Shown piece by piece: positions 8,226 to 15,702 of a stretch of DNA of 64,000 nt. The notes beneath the pieces are model-generated. The model did no database searches. It was not told where the DNA came from and was given only the letters and a program-made list of their open reading frames with translations. The DNA is from Microbispora bryophytorum (GTDB lineage: Bacteria > Actinomycetota > Actinomycetes > Streptosporangiales > Streptosporangiaceae): NCBI RefSeq assembly GCF_006874465.1, contig NZ_VIRL01000006.1:62001-126000 (forward strand). Reading direction: 5' to 3'. Position numbers and translations under genes: made by a program. Each line of letters begins with the position of its first letter. The first letter of the stretch is position 1.

Positions 8226-8536
8226 CTACGGGTTCAAGCCGCCGCCCGTGCCGGGCGGCGGTGGCGCGGCGCGTCCGGACGCGGCCGGGCGTGCGGCCTC
8301 TTCGGGCCGGTCCCGTCCGCGCCGACGCCAGCCGCGCCCGATCCCAGGCAGACGCATGACGCCCGCGGGGAGCGTGACCACCAGGACGAGCACGACACCA
8401 ACCGCCACTACCAGACGGACGCGCCGTAGCGGGGTGAGGTCCTTCTTTGCCTCCGGCGGGGGATCTCCGGCCCCGAGGTGATCGGCGCGCGGAAGCCGGA
8501 GTTGGTGGGTGGCTGGGGAGCCTGATTACCTCGCCC
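8226..8536 (-). pseudogene. Possible membrane-protein fragment
   Basis: An open minus-strand frame with no good start codon encodes DPPPEAKKDLTPLRRVR, then a single hydrophobic segment (LVVAVGVVLVLVVTLP, about 8360-8408), then an Arg/Pro-rich tail ending at TAG 8226-8228. The frame opens after an in-frame TAA near 8537. It may be the remnant of a single-pass membrane protein of the element. The hairpin at 8239-8261 lies inside its 3' end. Low confidence. Confidence 0.25.
8239..8261. terminator. GC-rich hairpin inside the element
   Basis: CCGCCGCCCG (8239-8248) and CGGGCGGCGG (8252-8261) pair perfectly around a 3-nt loop. The preceding GGTTACAAGTT resembles GGTTACGAGTT at 10023-10033, which also precedes a similar hairpin (10049-10068), so the two may be duplicates. 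Confidence 0.45.
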
Positions 8537-8607
8537 GCCATCGACCCAGGCAAGCCCAGCAGACCGGCTCCTCCGGCTCAAGGCCGGCCGTGACCGATGG
8601 CGTCCGA

Positions 8608-8694
8608 TGACTGAGGAACCGCGACCATGTTGACGTACACGCGAGGCCGGCCTTGCCCCTCCGTCCCCGGCCCGCTGCCGCTCCGCGGTGGGTC
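8608..8694 (+). repeat. Element-internal direct repeat, copy 1
   Basis: 87 bp that resembles 9573-9660 at roughly 80% identity by eye. The best-conserved cores are GTACACGCGAGGCCGGCC and CCGTCCCCGGCCCGCTGCCG. In one frame both copies encode YTRGRP-N2-SVPGPLPL-N-GGS. Confidence 0.7.
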
Positions 8695-9040
8695 GACGGC
8701 GTACGAGGTGATCAGGGCGGCGGCACCACTGCTGCGAGGGGCTGCCATACCGTTTGGTTATGGCTACACGCACGCTTTTGGATGAGGTTCTTCACCTGCT
8801 GTGACCAGGGGAATTGTAGATCAACAGGGGAATGACCTGGGCGACTAAGTGCCCGTACCGGCTGTTAAGTACCTGGACAGTCGCGCTAGATGGATGTAAC
8901 ATAGGTTGTTTTTGCCCGGTAGCGCTCGTCCAGCGCTCCGGCTAATCTCCCTCATGCAATGCCGTCTCCCGGGCTCGCGATCTTCGCGGGCCGGAGCCCC
9001 GGGAGCGGCGTCGAATCACGCATGAGAGGAGTGATTCCCT

Positions 9041-9394
9041 ATGAGAGTACCCCTTGGGGGCGGTTCTCCGTGGGACACGGTCGTCACTGCCCTGTTGGCC
9101 GTCGCGCTCATCGGCCTCAAAGTGCCGACTACCGAGATCCTTCAGATTGTTGGTCTGGTGTCGGCGCCCTCGGTGTTGCGGCGAGTCGAGCGGTCGCCGC
9201 GTGCGGAGGGAAGACCGGGCCGGTGGCGCAGGAGTCAGCGAAAAATCAGCGAACAGCCTGATCACGGACCGTCTCACGGCGCACCAGTAGAGACCGCCCG
9301 CGAAATGAACGACACGGAACGGCAGCCGCAGAATCGCAGGCGGAAGCGCAACCCGCGTTCGCATCGAAGGGGTCTGGGGGTCAAATCCCCATAG
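9041..9394 (+). CDS. Small putative membrane protein in the element
   Basis: ATG 9041 follows AGAGGAG at about 9 nt. The first 50 residues read WDTVVTALLAVALIGLKVPTTEI, a plausible single membrane segment, followed by SAPSVLRRVERS. After about residue 55 the composition becomes Arg-rich and the frame runs into a tRNA-like 3' end at 9375-9402, so the C-terminal half is probably not original. No family is recognised. It may be a short accessory gene of the element whose end was replaced by a recombination junction. Confidence 0.4.
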   Translation: MRVPLGGGSPWDTVVTALLAVALIGLKVPTTEILQIVGLVSAPSVLRRVERSPRAEGRPGRWRRSQRKISEQPDHGPSHGAPVETAREMNDTERQPQNRRRKRNPRSHRRGLGVKSP

Positions 9395-9402
9395 CCTCAC
9401 CA
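9375..9402 (+). other. tRNA-like 3' end (T-arm, acceptor strand, CCA) inside the element
   Basis: A 5-bp T-stem (TGGGG/CCCCA) encloses the 7-nt loop GTCAAAT, followed by TAGCCTC and ACCA. The corresponding 5' half of a tRNA or tmRNA is not visible. A rho-independent terminator follows at 9410. It may be the attachment remnant of a second, nested integration. Confidence 0.5.
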
Positions 9403-9409
9403 CGACGAA

Positions 9410-9441
9410 GCCCGTCAGGTGATTCACCTGACGGGCCTTTT
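9410..9441 (+). terminator. Rho-independent terminator
   Basis: GCCCGTCAGGT (9410-9420) and ACCTGACGGGC (9426-9436) form a perfect 11-bp stem with a 5-nt loop, followed by CTTTT. It is one of the few terminators in the window with a real T tract. Confidence 0.85.
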
Positions 9442-9572
9442 GCTGCTGGGGGAGCGGAGACAACCCGAGCTCGGTTGTGTTCCGCTCCCGGGAGGGGTGT
9501 GTGTAGCGAGGTGGGAGTGGTCGAGGGCTGAAGGTGCCAGAGCAGGCTTGTCACGTCGCTCGTCGGTACTCA

Positions 9573-9660
9573 AATGACCGAGGAACGGTGACCAGGCGAT
9601 GTACACGCGAGGCCGGCCCTGGCACTCCGTCCCCGGCCCGCTGCCGCTGGGTGGTGGGTC
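9573..9660 (+). repeat. Element-internal direct repeat, copy 2
   Basis: About 88 bp that matches copy 1 at 8608-8694. The two copies are about 965 bp apart. Outside the shared block the sequences diverge. Confidence 0.7.
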
Positions 9661-9874
9661 TCGCCTGGAGGTCAGCACCCTTGGCGCGAGACCCCAGCGA
9701 TATCGGTCCTACCGGGCACAGCCGACACGGAAGCCGCCGTCACGGACGAGTGAGCCCGGCCGGAGAGGTCGGCAGTGCGTGGCTGTGCCCCATGCGTGCC
9801 CGGAGTGACAGCAAGAGGCGCACCGGATGGCGGTTGTGCCAGCTCAGAGAGTGCGCCGAGACGAGGTAGCGAGA
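9661..9874. other. Non-coding remainder of the element
   Basis: No open frame with family resemblance or a credible start, and no hairpin of note, in this stretch leading to the right attachment repeat. Confidence 0.5.
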
Positions 9875-9973
9875 CCCCTTAAAAGGGCTGTGGTGTGGGT
9901 TCGAGTCCCACCGGGGGCACCAGAGCCTCTCAGTACGAAAGAGCCGGTGACCTGCGTGATCCAGGCCACCGGC
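9875..9973 (+). repeat. Right attachment repeat (orphan tRNA 3' half)
   Basis: Second copy of the 99-bp repeat at 6493-6591 (differences at repeat positions 60 and 84). The 5' half of the tRNA is absent here, so this copy is not a functional tRNA gene. Confidence 0.9.
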
Positions 9974-10048
9974 GGGTCGGGCCGCTCCGAGAGGATCGGC
10001 GTCACCGGGCGACGTTCAGGCGGGGTTACGAGTTCCCTTGCGCGATCA

Positions 10049-10068
10049 CGCCGCCCACGCGGGCGGCG
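10049..10068. terminator. GC-rich hairpin outside the right attachment repeat
   Basis: CGCCGCCC (10049-10056) and GGGCGGCG (10061-10068) pair around a 4-nt loop. It may terminate transcripts leaving the element or the ancestral tRNA transcript. Confidence 0.45.
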
Positions 10069-10164
10069 TACGGTGCCGTCGCGGGCCGACCGCGCCGCCG
10101 CGGCCGCCGGTAGATCTTTCCGTCACGTTTGCCAGGCGTAGCCCATGCTCGGATACATTCGTGC

Positions 10165-10935
10165 ATGCGTTTTGTCCCTTTTGTCATGATTCTCTCGGGT
10201 TTGGTGGCAGGTCTCGCCTCGCCTGCGTGGGCCATCACCCATGGTTCGGTCGATACGACCGAACACCCGGAAGTGGGAGCCCTCGTCGGCGACAAGCCGG
10301 AAAGCGACGGCACGTGGGCGTACTGCACCGGCACCCTCATCTCGCCGACCGTCTTCCTCACGGCCGCCCACTGCGGGAGCAAGGGCCAGAAGACCGCCCG
10401 GGTCTCCTTCGCCAGCCACTACGAGTCCGGGGCGAAGCTCTACACCGGTCACTACGTGCCCGACCTGCGATACAAGGGCGACGCCTATGACTTGGCGGTC
10501 GTGGTCTTCTCCGAGCCTGTCACCGGAATCAGGCCGGCCAGGCTGCCTTCCGCGGGCCTGCTCGACCGGCTCAAGGCCGACGGCAGTCTGACGACCGCGC
10601 GTTTCACCCCGGTCGGCTACGGCTCGGTGGAGCCCACGAAGAAGCGGCACGGATGGCGCTACCACTACACCGACACGCGCAGCCAGACCGCCATCTCCTT
10701 CAAGCGTCTCGGCAGCAGGTGGCTCGACCTGGCGCCGGACCCCTCGCGAAGGGAGGGCGGGACCTGCTACGGCGACTCGGGCGGCCCCAACTTCCTCGGA
10801 GGTCCCGACTCGAACCTGCTCGTGGCCACGACGATCAGCGGAGTGGACGACGCCTGCGAGACGACCAACGTCGACTACCGCCTGGACATCCCGGAGGTCC
10901 GGGAGTTCGTCGGCAAGTACGTCACGCTCCCCTGA
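10165..10935 (+). CDS. Secreted trypsin-like serine protease
   Basis: A 256-residue chymotrypsin-fold (S1) protease exported by a Sec signal peptide (MRFVPFVMILSGLVAGLASPAWA). The catalytic triad is visible as VFLTAAHCG (His), AYDLAVVVF (Asp) and GTCYGDSGGPN (Ser), with disulfide-forming Cys around His and Ser. There is no long propeptide. ATG 10165 starts the signal peptide directly; the in-frame ATG at 10129 would add 12 residues before it. TTGCCA (10129-10134) and GATACA (10152-10157), spaced 17 bp, end about 7 nt before the ATG and suggest a leaderless transcript. Substrate is unknown. Confidence 0.9.
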   Translation: MRFVPFVMILSGLVAGLASPAWAITHGSVDTTEHPEVGALVGDKPESDGTWAYCTGTLISPTVFLTAAHCGSKGQKTARVSFASHYESGAKLYTGHYVPDLRYKGDAYDLAVVVFSEPVTGIRPARLPSAGLLDRLKADGSLTTARFTPVGYGSVEPTKKRHGWRYHYTDTRSQTAISFKRLGSRWLDLAPDPSRREGGTCYGDSGGPNFLGGPDSNLLVATTISGVDDACETTNVDYRLDIPEVREFVGKYVTLP

Positions 10936-10950
10936 GGTCGCGATCGGACA

Positions 10951-10991
10951 TGGGGGTAGACGCATAACCCCATTGGGGGTATGAATGATGC
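10951..10991 (+). promoter_or_regulatory. Operator/promoter of the RHH-Clp_N gene
   Basis: A near-palindrome, ATAACCCCATTGGGGGTAT (10964-10982), contains one of two direct copies of TGGGGGTA (10951-10958 and 10974-10981), which are 23 bp apart. TATGAAT (10980-10986) is a likely -10 ending just before ATG 10992, giving a leaderless mRNA. Directly repeated short boxes are typical ribbon-helix-helix operators; autoregulation is inferred. Confidence 0.5.
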
Positions 10992-11837
10992 ATGCCTAAG
11001 ATCAACGTGTACCTGCCGGATGATCTCGCGGAGGCGGTCAGGGAAGCGGCGCTTCCGGTGTCCGCGATCTGCCAGCGGGCGCTTGAGCAGGCGGTCCGCC
11101 GGGTGAGCGCCATCCGCGAGAGCATCCTCGGCGATTTCGAGATCGACGACCCCCGCCTGTCGCACTTCACGCCCAGGACCCGCGCCGTCTTCCGGCTGGC
11201 ACTGGACCGGGCCCGGGCCGAGAACGCCGCCGGCATCGGCACCGAGCACCTGCTCGCCGCGATGCTGGACGAAGGGCAGAACCTCGCCCTGCACGTCCTG
11301 CGTGCCATGGAGGTCAAGCCCACTCTGGTCGAGCGCGACCTCGCGAGCCGCCGCCCGTCCGCACGCGCCGCAGCGGCAGACCGGGAGCAGCCGGCGGACG
11401 AGGGAACGCGGGACGACGGTCCCCGCCGGTTCGACGCGCACGCGGCCAACGCCCTCGAGCTCGCGGTCACCGAGGCCCATGCGCTGGGGCACAACTACAT
11501 CGGGTGCGAGCACCTGCTGCTCGGCCTGGTCGCCGAGCCGGACGGGATCGGCGGGCAGGTGCTGCGGGATCGGGGCGCCGAGCCGCGCCTCACGCGGCGT
11601 GCGGTCGCCGCGGCGCTCGCCGGCTACGTCCACCTCCGGGCTCAGGCGCAGGACGCCTCCGGATCCGGGACCGGCCCTCAGGCGGCCTCCCCGGCCACCT
11701 CCCAAACCGCCGCGCAGACCGCCGCACAAGTCGTGGCGGCGGTCGTCCGTCAGGAGATCGCTCCGCTCCTGCGGCGCATCGAGCGGCTGGAGCGGCACGC
11801 CGGAGTGGACGCGCCCGCCGGGGACGACGCCTCGTGA
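10992..11837 (+). CDS. Ribbon-helix-helix / Clp N-domain fusion protein
   Basis: A 281-residue protein of unusual architecture. Residues 1-40 (MPKINVYLPDDLAEAVREA, then ALPVSAICQRALEQAV) look like a ribbon-helix-helix DNA-binding domain of the CopG/antitoxin type. Residues about 55-115 and 140-205 are two Clp_N half-repeats like the substrate-receiving N-domain of ClpC (IGTEHLLAAMLDE, then HNYIGCEHLLLGLV). An Ala/Thr linker and a short coiled coil (IAPLLRRIERLERH) end the protein. There is no AAA ATPase domain, so it is not a Clp unfoldase; it may be a regulator that senses or presents ClpC substrates or adaptors. GTGA overlap couples it to the next gene. Confidence 0.8.
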   Translation: MPKINVYLPDDLAEAVREAALPVSAICQRALEQAVRRVSAIRESILGDFEIDDPRLSHFTPRTRAVFRLALDRARAENAAGIGTEHLLAAMLDEGQNLALHVLRAMEVKPTLVERDLASRRPSARAAAADREQPADEGTRDDGPRRFDAHAANALELAVTEAHALGHNYIGCEHLLLGLVAEPDGIGGQVLRDRGAEPRLTRRAVAAALAGYVHLRAQAQDASGSGTGPQAASPATSQTAAQTAAQVVAAVVRQEIAPLLRRIERLERHAGVDAPAGDDAS

Positions 11838-12805
11838 CCGGACGCGTGCTGCTCGTGGCGACGGGCGACATCATGGCGTACGCCCGTCACACCGGCCGCC
11901 CGGGGCTCGCGACGGCCGCCGACCTGCTGGCGGCCGTACCCGGCGATCTCGGTGTGAAGGTCGTGACCGAGGACGTGCAGGCCGAGCCGAGCTGGGACAC
12001 CTCGCCCTCCACGATGCTGCGGCTGGCCAGGCGCGTCCGGACGGCCCTGCTCGACGAGGGGTTCGACGGGGTGGTCGTCACCCACGGCCTGGACACGATC
12101 GAGGAGACGGCCTTCCTCACGGACCTGTTGGCCGGGCCCGCCGCTCTCCGCGGCGGCATCGTGCTGACCGGCGCCGTACGCGGGCTGGACGAGCTGTCGA
12201 GCGACGGCCCGCGCAACCTCGCGTCGTCCCTGGTCGCCGCCGCCGACCCCGCTCTTCGCGGCGCCGGCGCGGTGGTCTGTGTGAACGACGAACTGCACGC
12301 GGCCCGATGGGTCACGATGGCCGACGCGACGGGCGTGGCGGCGCTCTCCTCCGCCCCCGCGCCGATCCTCGGCCGGGTCGCGGACGGCAGGGCCGAGATG
12401 ACGGGGACGCCGCCGCCGAGGCCCCCGGCGGCGCGGGGAGAGCCGGAGACGAACGTCGCGCTGATCAAGACGTATCCGGAGATGGACCCCGTGCTCGTCA
12501 CGGCCGTCGTGGACGCCGGAGCCAGGGGCGTCGTGCTGGAGGGCACCGGCGCCGGAAACATCCCGATCACCCTGTACGCGACGCTCAGTGAGCTGGCGGA
12601 GTGGGACATCCCCGTGGTGGTCGCCTCGCGGTGCCGCACCCGGCCGGTCACGCTGGAGGACCTGCCACCGGCCTTGGGGCTGGCCGCGAAGGTCGGCGCC
12701 ATCGGGGCCCGGGGGCTGGCTCCGGTGAAGGCGCGGTACGCCCTGATGGCGGCGCTCGGCGGGGGCGGGCGGCGCGCTGTCCGCGACTGGTTCGCCCGAC
12801 TCTGA
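11834..12805 (+). CDS. Asparaginase-fold protein lacking catalytic residues
   Basis: A 323-residue type I/II L-asparaginase homologue over its full length (VLLVATGD, VVVTHGLDTIEETAF, VLTGAVRGLDELSSDGPRNL, GVVLEGTGAGNIP). Compared with E. coli AsnB-type enzymes (AnsB), the first catalytic Thr (T12 in ATGGTIA) is Ile in ATGDIMA, the second (T89 in HGTDT) is Leu in HGLDT, and the catalytic Lys162 (VTKTN) is Met in VTMAD. Asp90 is kept. The fold is therefore probably preserved but ordinary asparaginase chemistry is not expected. GTG 11834 overlaps the stop of the RHH-Clp_N gene by 4 bp, implying coupled expression and a shared role. It converges with the kinase gene, 6 bp apart. Confidence 0.82.
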   Translation: MTGRVLLVATGDIMAYARHTGRPGLATAADLLAAVPGDLGVKVVTEDVQAEPSWDTSPSTMLRLARRVRTALLDEGFDGVVVTHGLDTIEETAFLTDLLAGPAALRGGIVLTGAVRGLDELSSDGPRNLASSLVAAADPALRGAGAVVCVNDELHAARWVTMADATGVAALSSAPAPILGRVADGRAEMTGTPPPRPPAARGEPETNVALIKTYPEMDPVLVTAVVDAGARGVVLEGTGAGNIPITLYATLSELAEWDIPVVVASRCRTRPVTLEDLPPALGLAAKVGAIGARGLAPVKARYALMAALGGGGRRAVRDWFARL

Positions 12806-12811
12806 CCGCAG

Positions 12812-14317
12812 TCAGGCGCGTCGCTCGTTCGCCGGCACCGGGGTGTTCTCCACCTGCGACGGCTCGTCGTACGCGTCGGCTGCGCCGGGGATCGCGGCCG
12901 GCGTGGGCGCGGCGTCGGCGGTCGGGGGACAACCGGAGACCGGCAGGCGCAGCACGAACATGGCGCCGCCGTACGGCGACTCGGAGGCCACCAGGCTGCC
13001 GCAGTGGGCGCGGGCGATGTCCCGGGCGATGGCCAGGCCGAGCCCGGCGCCCCCGCGGCCCCGGCTGCGCGCCGTGTCCGACCTGGTGAACCGTTCGAAG
13101 ACCCGCTCCCGTTCGCCGACCGGGACGCCGGGACCGTCGTCGCTGACCCACAACTCGACGAAGCCGTCGGCGCGCCGAAGCCCGACCTCGGCCACGCTCC
13201 GGGCGTGCCGCTGCGCGTTGTCGAGCAGGTTGGTGAGCAGCCGGGCGAGGTGGAGCGGCGCGGCGTGCATCCTGACGCCGTCCTCCAGTTGAAGGCGCAC
13301 CGGAATCCGGTCGCTCCGGCGGGCGACCTCATCCCTGACCAGCGCGGACATGTCCACCGGCTTGCGGTCCGGGGCCGTCGCGCCCACCTTGGCCAGCAGG
13401 AGCAGGTCGTCGATGATCGTTTCCAGCCGCTCCACGTCGAGCAGCGCGTCCTTGAGCAGCGACCGCAGGTCGGTCTCGTCGGGGTGAAGCTGCGCCTCCT
13501 CCAGTTGCGTGCGCAGGCCGGCGAGCGGAGTCCGCAGTTCGTGGGACGCGTCCGCGGCGAACTCGCGCTGCCGCCGCAGTGCCCGCTCGGTGGTGAGCTT
13601 CGCCTGTTCGATGCGGGCAAGCGTGCTGTTCACGGTGCGGGCGAGCCGGGCGATCTCGTCGTCCCCGGCCGGTACGGGCACCCGGGTGTCCAGGTCGTTC
13701 ACGTTGACGGCGGCCAGGTCGCTTCGGATCGCCTCGACCGGGCGCAGGGTGCGTCCGGCGATCTTCCAGGCTGCCCAGGCGGTGAGCAACACAAGCACGG
13801 AGACCTCCACGGTGAAAAGTAGATCGAACATCGCGACAGGGGTGAAGCCGTCGATGGGGCGTCCCGCGTACACGACGGGGGAGTCGGGCCCCGGCATCAC
13901 CCGGAGCGCCGACAGATGCAGGCAGCCGATCCCGTCGTGCGCGCAGGCCTGCACGTCCTGCATCGGATCCTCCTCCGACGGCCAGAAGGAGCTCAGCGGG
14001 GGCAATCCCTGGGCGGCGGGCGAGGCGGCGAGCACCCGCCGGTTCGGGGCCACCACCTGGACCAGGTCGACTCCGGTCACCTGCGGGGTGATCAAGTGGT
14101 GGAAATGGCCCGAACGCCACGCGGCGGCCGTGAGCGCGGCCTCCTGCCGTGCGTCGAGCCAGACCGCGGTCGAGAACGCCTGCCGGGCGACAATGCTGCC
14201 CAGGATCCCGGTGGGGATCAGCAGCAGGGTGGCGAGCGCCGTGACGAGGACGGTGATGCGTCCCCGGATGGAGGGAGGCCGGAACCTTCGCAGTAACGAT
14301 GGGCCGCTGACCTTCAT
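12812..14317 (-). CDS. Orphan sensor histidine kinase
   Basis: A 501-residue membrane kinase. The first membrane segment is ITVLVTALATLLLIPTGILG (about 20-40). It is followed by a ~120-residue extracellular sensor with two Cys (CAHDGIGC) and a second membrane segment (LLFTVEVSVLVLLTAWAAW, about 165-185). HAMP, the H-box FAADASHELRTPLAGLRTQ, the N-box LLTNLLDNAQRHA, G1 VSDDGPGVP and G2 GGAGLGLAI are all present. The ~40-residue C-terminal tail is Pro/Ala-rich. No response regulator is encoded next to it, so its partner is elsewhere or has been lost. Only three bases separate the HATPase end from unrelated tail sequence; function is otherwise typical of the EnvZ/BaeS-like class. Confidence 0.92.
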   Translation of the reverse strand: MKVSGPSLLRRFRPPSIRGRITVLVTALATLLLIPTGILGSIVARQAFSTAVWLDARQEAALTAAAWRSGHFHHLITPQVTGVDLVQVVAPNRRVLAASPAAQGLPPLSSFWPSEEDPMQDVQACAHDGIGCLHLSALRVMPGPDSPVVYAGRPIDGFTPVAMFDLLFTVEVSVLVLLTAWAAWKIAGRTLRPVEAIRSDLAAVNVNDLDTRVPVPAGDDEIARLARTVNSTLARIEQAKLTTERALRRQREFAADASHELRTPLAGLRTQLEEAQLHPDETDLRSLLKDALLDVERLETIIDDLLLLAKVGATAPDRKPVDMSALVRDEVARRSDRIPVRLQLEDGVRMHAAPLHLARLLTNLLDNAQRHARSVAEVGLRRADGFVELWVSDDGPGVPVGERERVFERFTRSDTARSRGRGGAGLGLAIARDIARAHCGSLVASESPYGGAMFVLRLPVSGCPPTADAAPTPAAIPGAADAYDEPSQVENTPVPANERRA

Positions 14318-14729
14318 CGCCGTCCTCCTCGCGATGGCGTTCCCTGCCGAGCGGAACTGGCGGCGGCGGCCCGCTCCTCGGTCGTCATACGGCCTCCGGG
14401 CGGCTTGCCACGCCTGTCTGATTGGGATGAGGCTCGCAACGGCAGGCGGAGTGATCGACGCGTTCTGCCTGGTCAGGTCGCTGCTTCTCGGCTTCGCACC
14501 ACGCTAACACTAAACTTGAAGACCTCAAGTAAAGGAATTGTTCAAGTTTTATCGCACGGCCGTCGCCGGTCGATCTCATCCGTGCGGACCGGCGGGAACT
14601 CACCGGAAAGTCTGATCGTTGCCACTGTGGTGGAGTGGCGCTTCCCCTTGTGGGGGCACCACTCCTCGGGCACCATCCCCACTAGGCCGCGCAGCGGCTG
14701 ATCAGTGAGTCGCGTCCTGGAGGAAGCGA
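14318..14729. other. Intergenic region between kinase and Bax-inhibitor genes
   Basis: 412 bp between divergent genes with no credible ORF. The 14500-14560 segment is A+T-rich relative to the rest and contains an inverted repeat (14514-14530), so it is the likely promoter area. The remainder shows nothing recognisable. Confidence 0.5.
14514..14530. promoter_or_regulatory. Inverted repeat ACTTGA-N5-TCAAGT
   Basis: A perfect 6-bp-arm inverted repeat in an A+T-rich patch, with an extra half-site TTCAAGT at 14541-14547. The layout resembles operators of MerR-type regulators. Neither gene's promoter is certain, so the regulated gene could be the kinase (-) or the Bax-inhibitor protein (+). Confidence 0.45.
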
Positions 14730-15515
14730 ATGGAGAGCAAGAACCCCATATTCAGTCGGCGCGGGGCGGCTGGTCGGCAGGCGTGGGCCGGTCCTACGCC
14801 CAGCGTGCAGCAGCTGAACCAGATGTATGCCACGCCGTCGTACGCTCCCCCCGGGGCGCGGACCATGACCATCGACGACGTCGTGGTGCGGAGCGCCATG
14901 ACCCTCGGCACGCTCGTCGTGTCGGCGGCCCTGGCCTGGTACTTCAACGTCGGCTGGGGGCTGGCGGCGCCGGCGATGATCGTGGGCCTGATCCTCGGGC
15001 TCATCGTGTCGTTCAAGCAGAGCACGAACCCCGCGCTGATCCTCGGGTACTCCGTGTGCTACGGCATCGCGATCGGCGTGCTGAGCCACATGTACGAAAA
15101 CGTCTACAACGGCATCGTCCTGCAGGCCGTGCTCGGCACGATGGTCGCGTTTGGCGGCACGCTCGCCGTGTACGCGCTGAAGATCTTCCGGCCGACGCCG
15201 AAGTTCGCCAAGTTCGTGATCGCCGCCGCGTTCGGCGCGGTCGGCCTGATGCTGATCAACTGGATCGCGGGCATCTTCGTCACCGGCGGCCTGGGCCTGC
15301 GCACCGACAGTCCCATCGGCTGGATCTTCAGCGTCGGCATGATCCTGCTCGGCTGCTTCTTCCTGCTGCTCGACTTCAGCGAGATCGAGCAGGGGGCGCG
15401 GGCCGGCGTGCCGGAGCGCTACTCGTGGCTGATGGCGTTCGGTCTGACCCTGAGCCTCGTCTGGCTCTACCTGGAGATCCTCCGCTTCATCAGCTACTTC
15501 ACGAGCAACGACTAG
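14730..15515 (+). CDS. Bax inhibitor-1 / YccA family membrane protein
   Basis: A 261-residue polytopic protein of the BI-1/YccA superfamily. About 55 hydrophilic N-terminal residues (including MTIDDVVVRSAMTLGTLVVSAALAW) precede seven hydrophobic segments. The C-terminal half carries the family pattern LLLDFSEIEQGARAGVPERYSWLMAFGL, whose Asp/Glu residues are part of the pH-sensing pore motif in characterized homologues. ATG 14730 follows CTGGAGGAAGCGA, a good ribosome site. Members act as ion leak channels or modulators of membrane proteolysis; which applies here is unknown. A terminator hairpin follows at 15528. Confidence 0.92.
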   Translation: MESKNPIFSRRGAAGRQAWAGPTPSVQQLNQMYATPSYAPPGARTMTIDDVVVRSAMTLGTLVVSAALAWYFNVGWGLAAPAMIVGLILGLIVSFKQSTNPALILGYSVCYGIAIGVLSHMYENVYNGIVLQAVLGTMVAFGGTLAVYALKIFRPTPKFAKFVIAAAFGAVGLMLINWIAGIFVTGGLGLRTDSPIGWIFSVGMILLGCFFLLLDFSEIEQGARAGVPERYSWLMAFGLTLSLVWLYLEILRFISYFTSND

Positions 15516-15527
15516 CCGTACGACCAG

Positions 15528-15562
15528 AAGGGGCGCCGTTCCTCCGGGAACGGTGCCCCTTT
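15528..15562 (+). terminator. Terminator after the BI-1/YccA gene
   Basis: AAGGGGC-G-CCGTTCC (15528-15542) pairs with GGAACGG-T-GCCCCTT (15547-15561) with one G-U pair and a 4-nt loop, ending in TTT then GTTG. Confidence 0.85.
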
Positions 15563-15702
15563 GTTGTGCTATATCAGGATCTGGTGATCGGCGCTGCAAC
15601 TTTTGATCAACATCCTGTAACAAATCAATGCCACAGAGGGCTTGTCAAGCGCGGACCGGTGATGCACTGTGACACAAAGCAGCCTTTTCCGTGGAGGTGC
15701 CC

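Larger units (their letters stand above)
6493..9973. mobile_element. Decayed tRNA-integrated element
   Basis: About 3.4 kb between two 99-bp direct repeats (6493-6591 and 9875-9973, two mismatches). The left copy completes the tRNA gene and the right copy is an orphan tRNA 3' half, the classical product of tyrosine-recombinase insertion into a tRNA 3' end. An integrase remnant sits right beside the left repeat. Contents: a secreted-protein gene, a frameshifted YxiG-like gene, a membrane-protein fragment, a small membrane ORF, internal direct repeats, a second tRNA-like 3' end and terminators. No replication or transfer gene remains, so the element looks immobile. An actinomycete integrative conjugative element or prophage ancestry is inferred from the integrase type. 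Confidence 0.8.

Noticed and set aside
8942-9463. Minus-strand frame reading LWGFDPQTPSMRTRVALPPAIL
   Set aside because: This is the well-known spurious translation across the antisense of tRNA-like sequence, not a protein gene.
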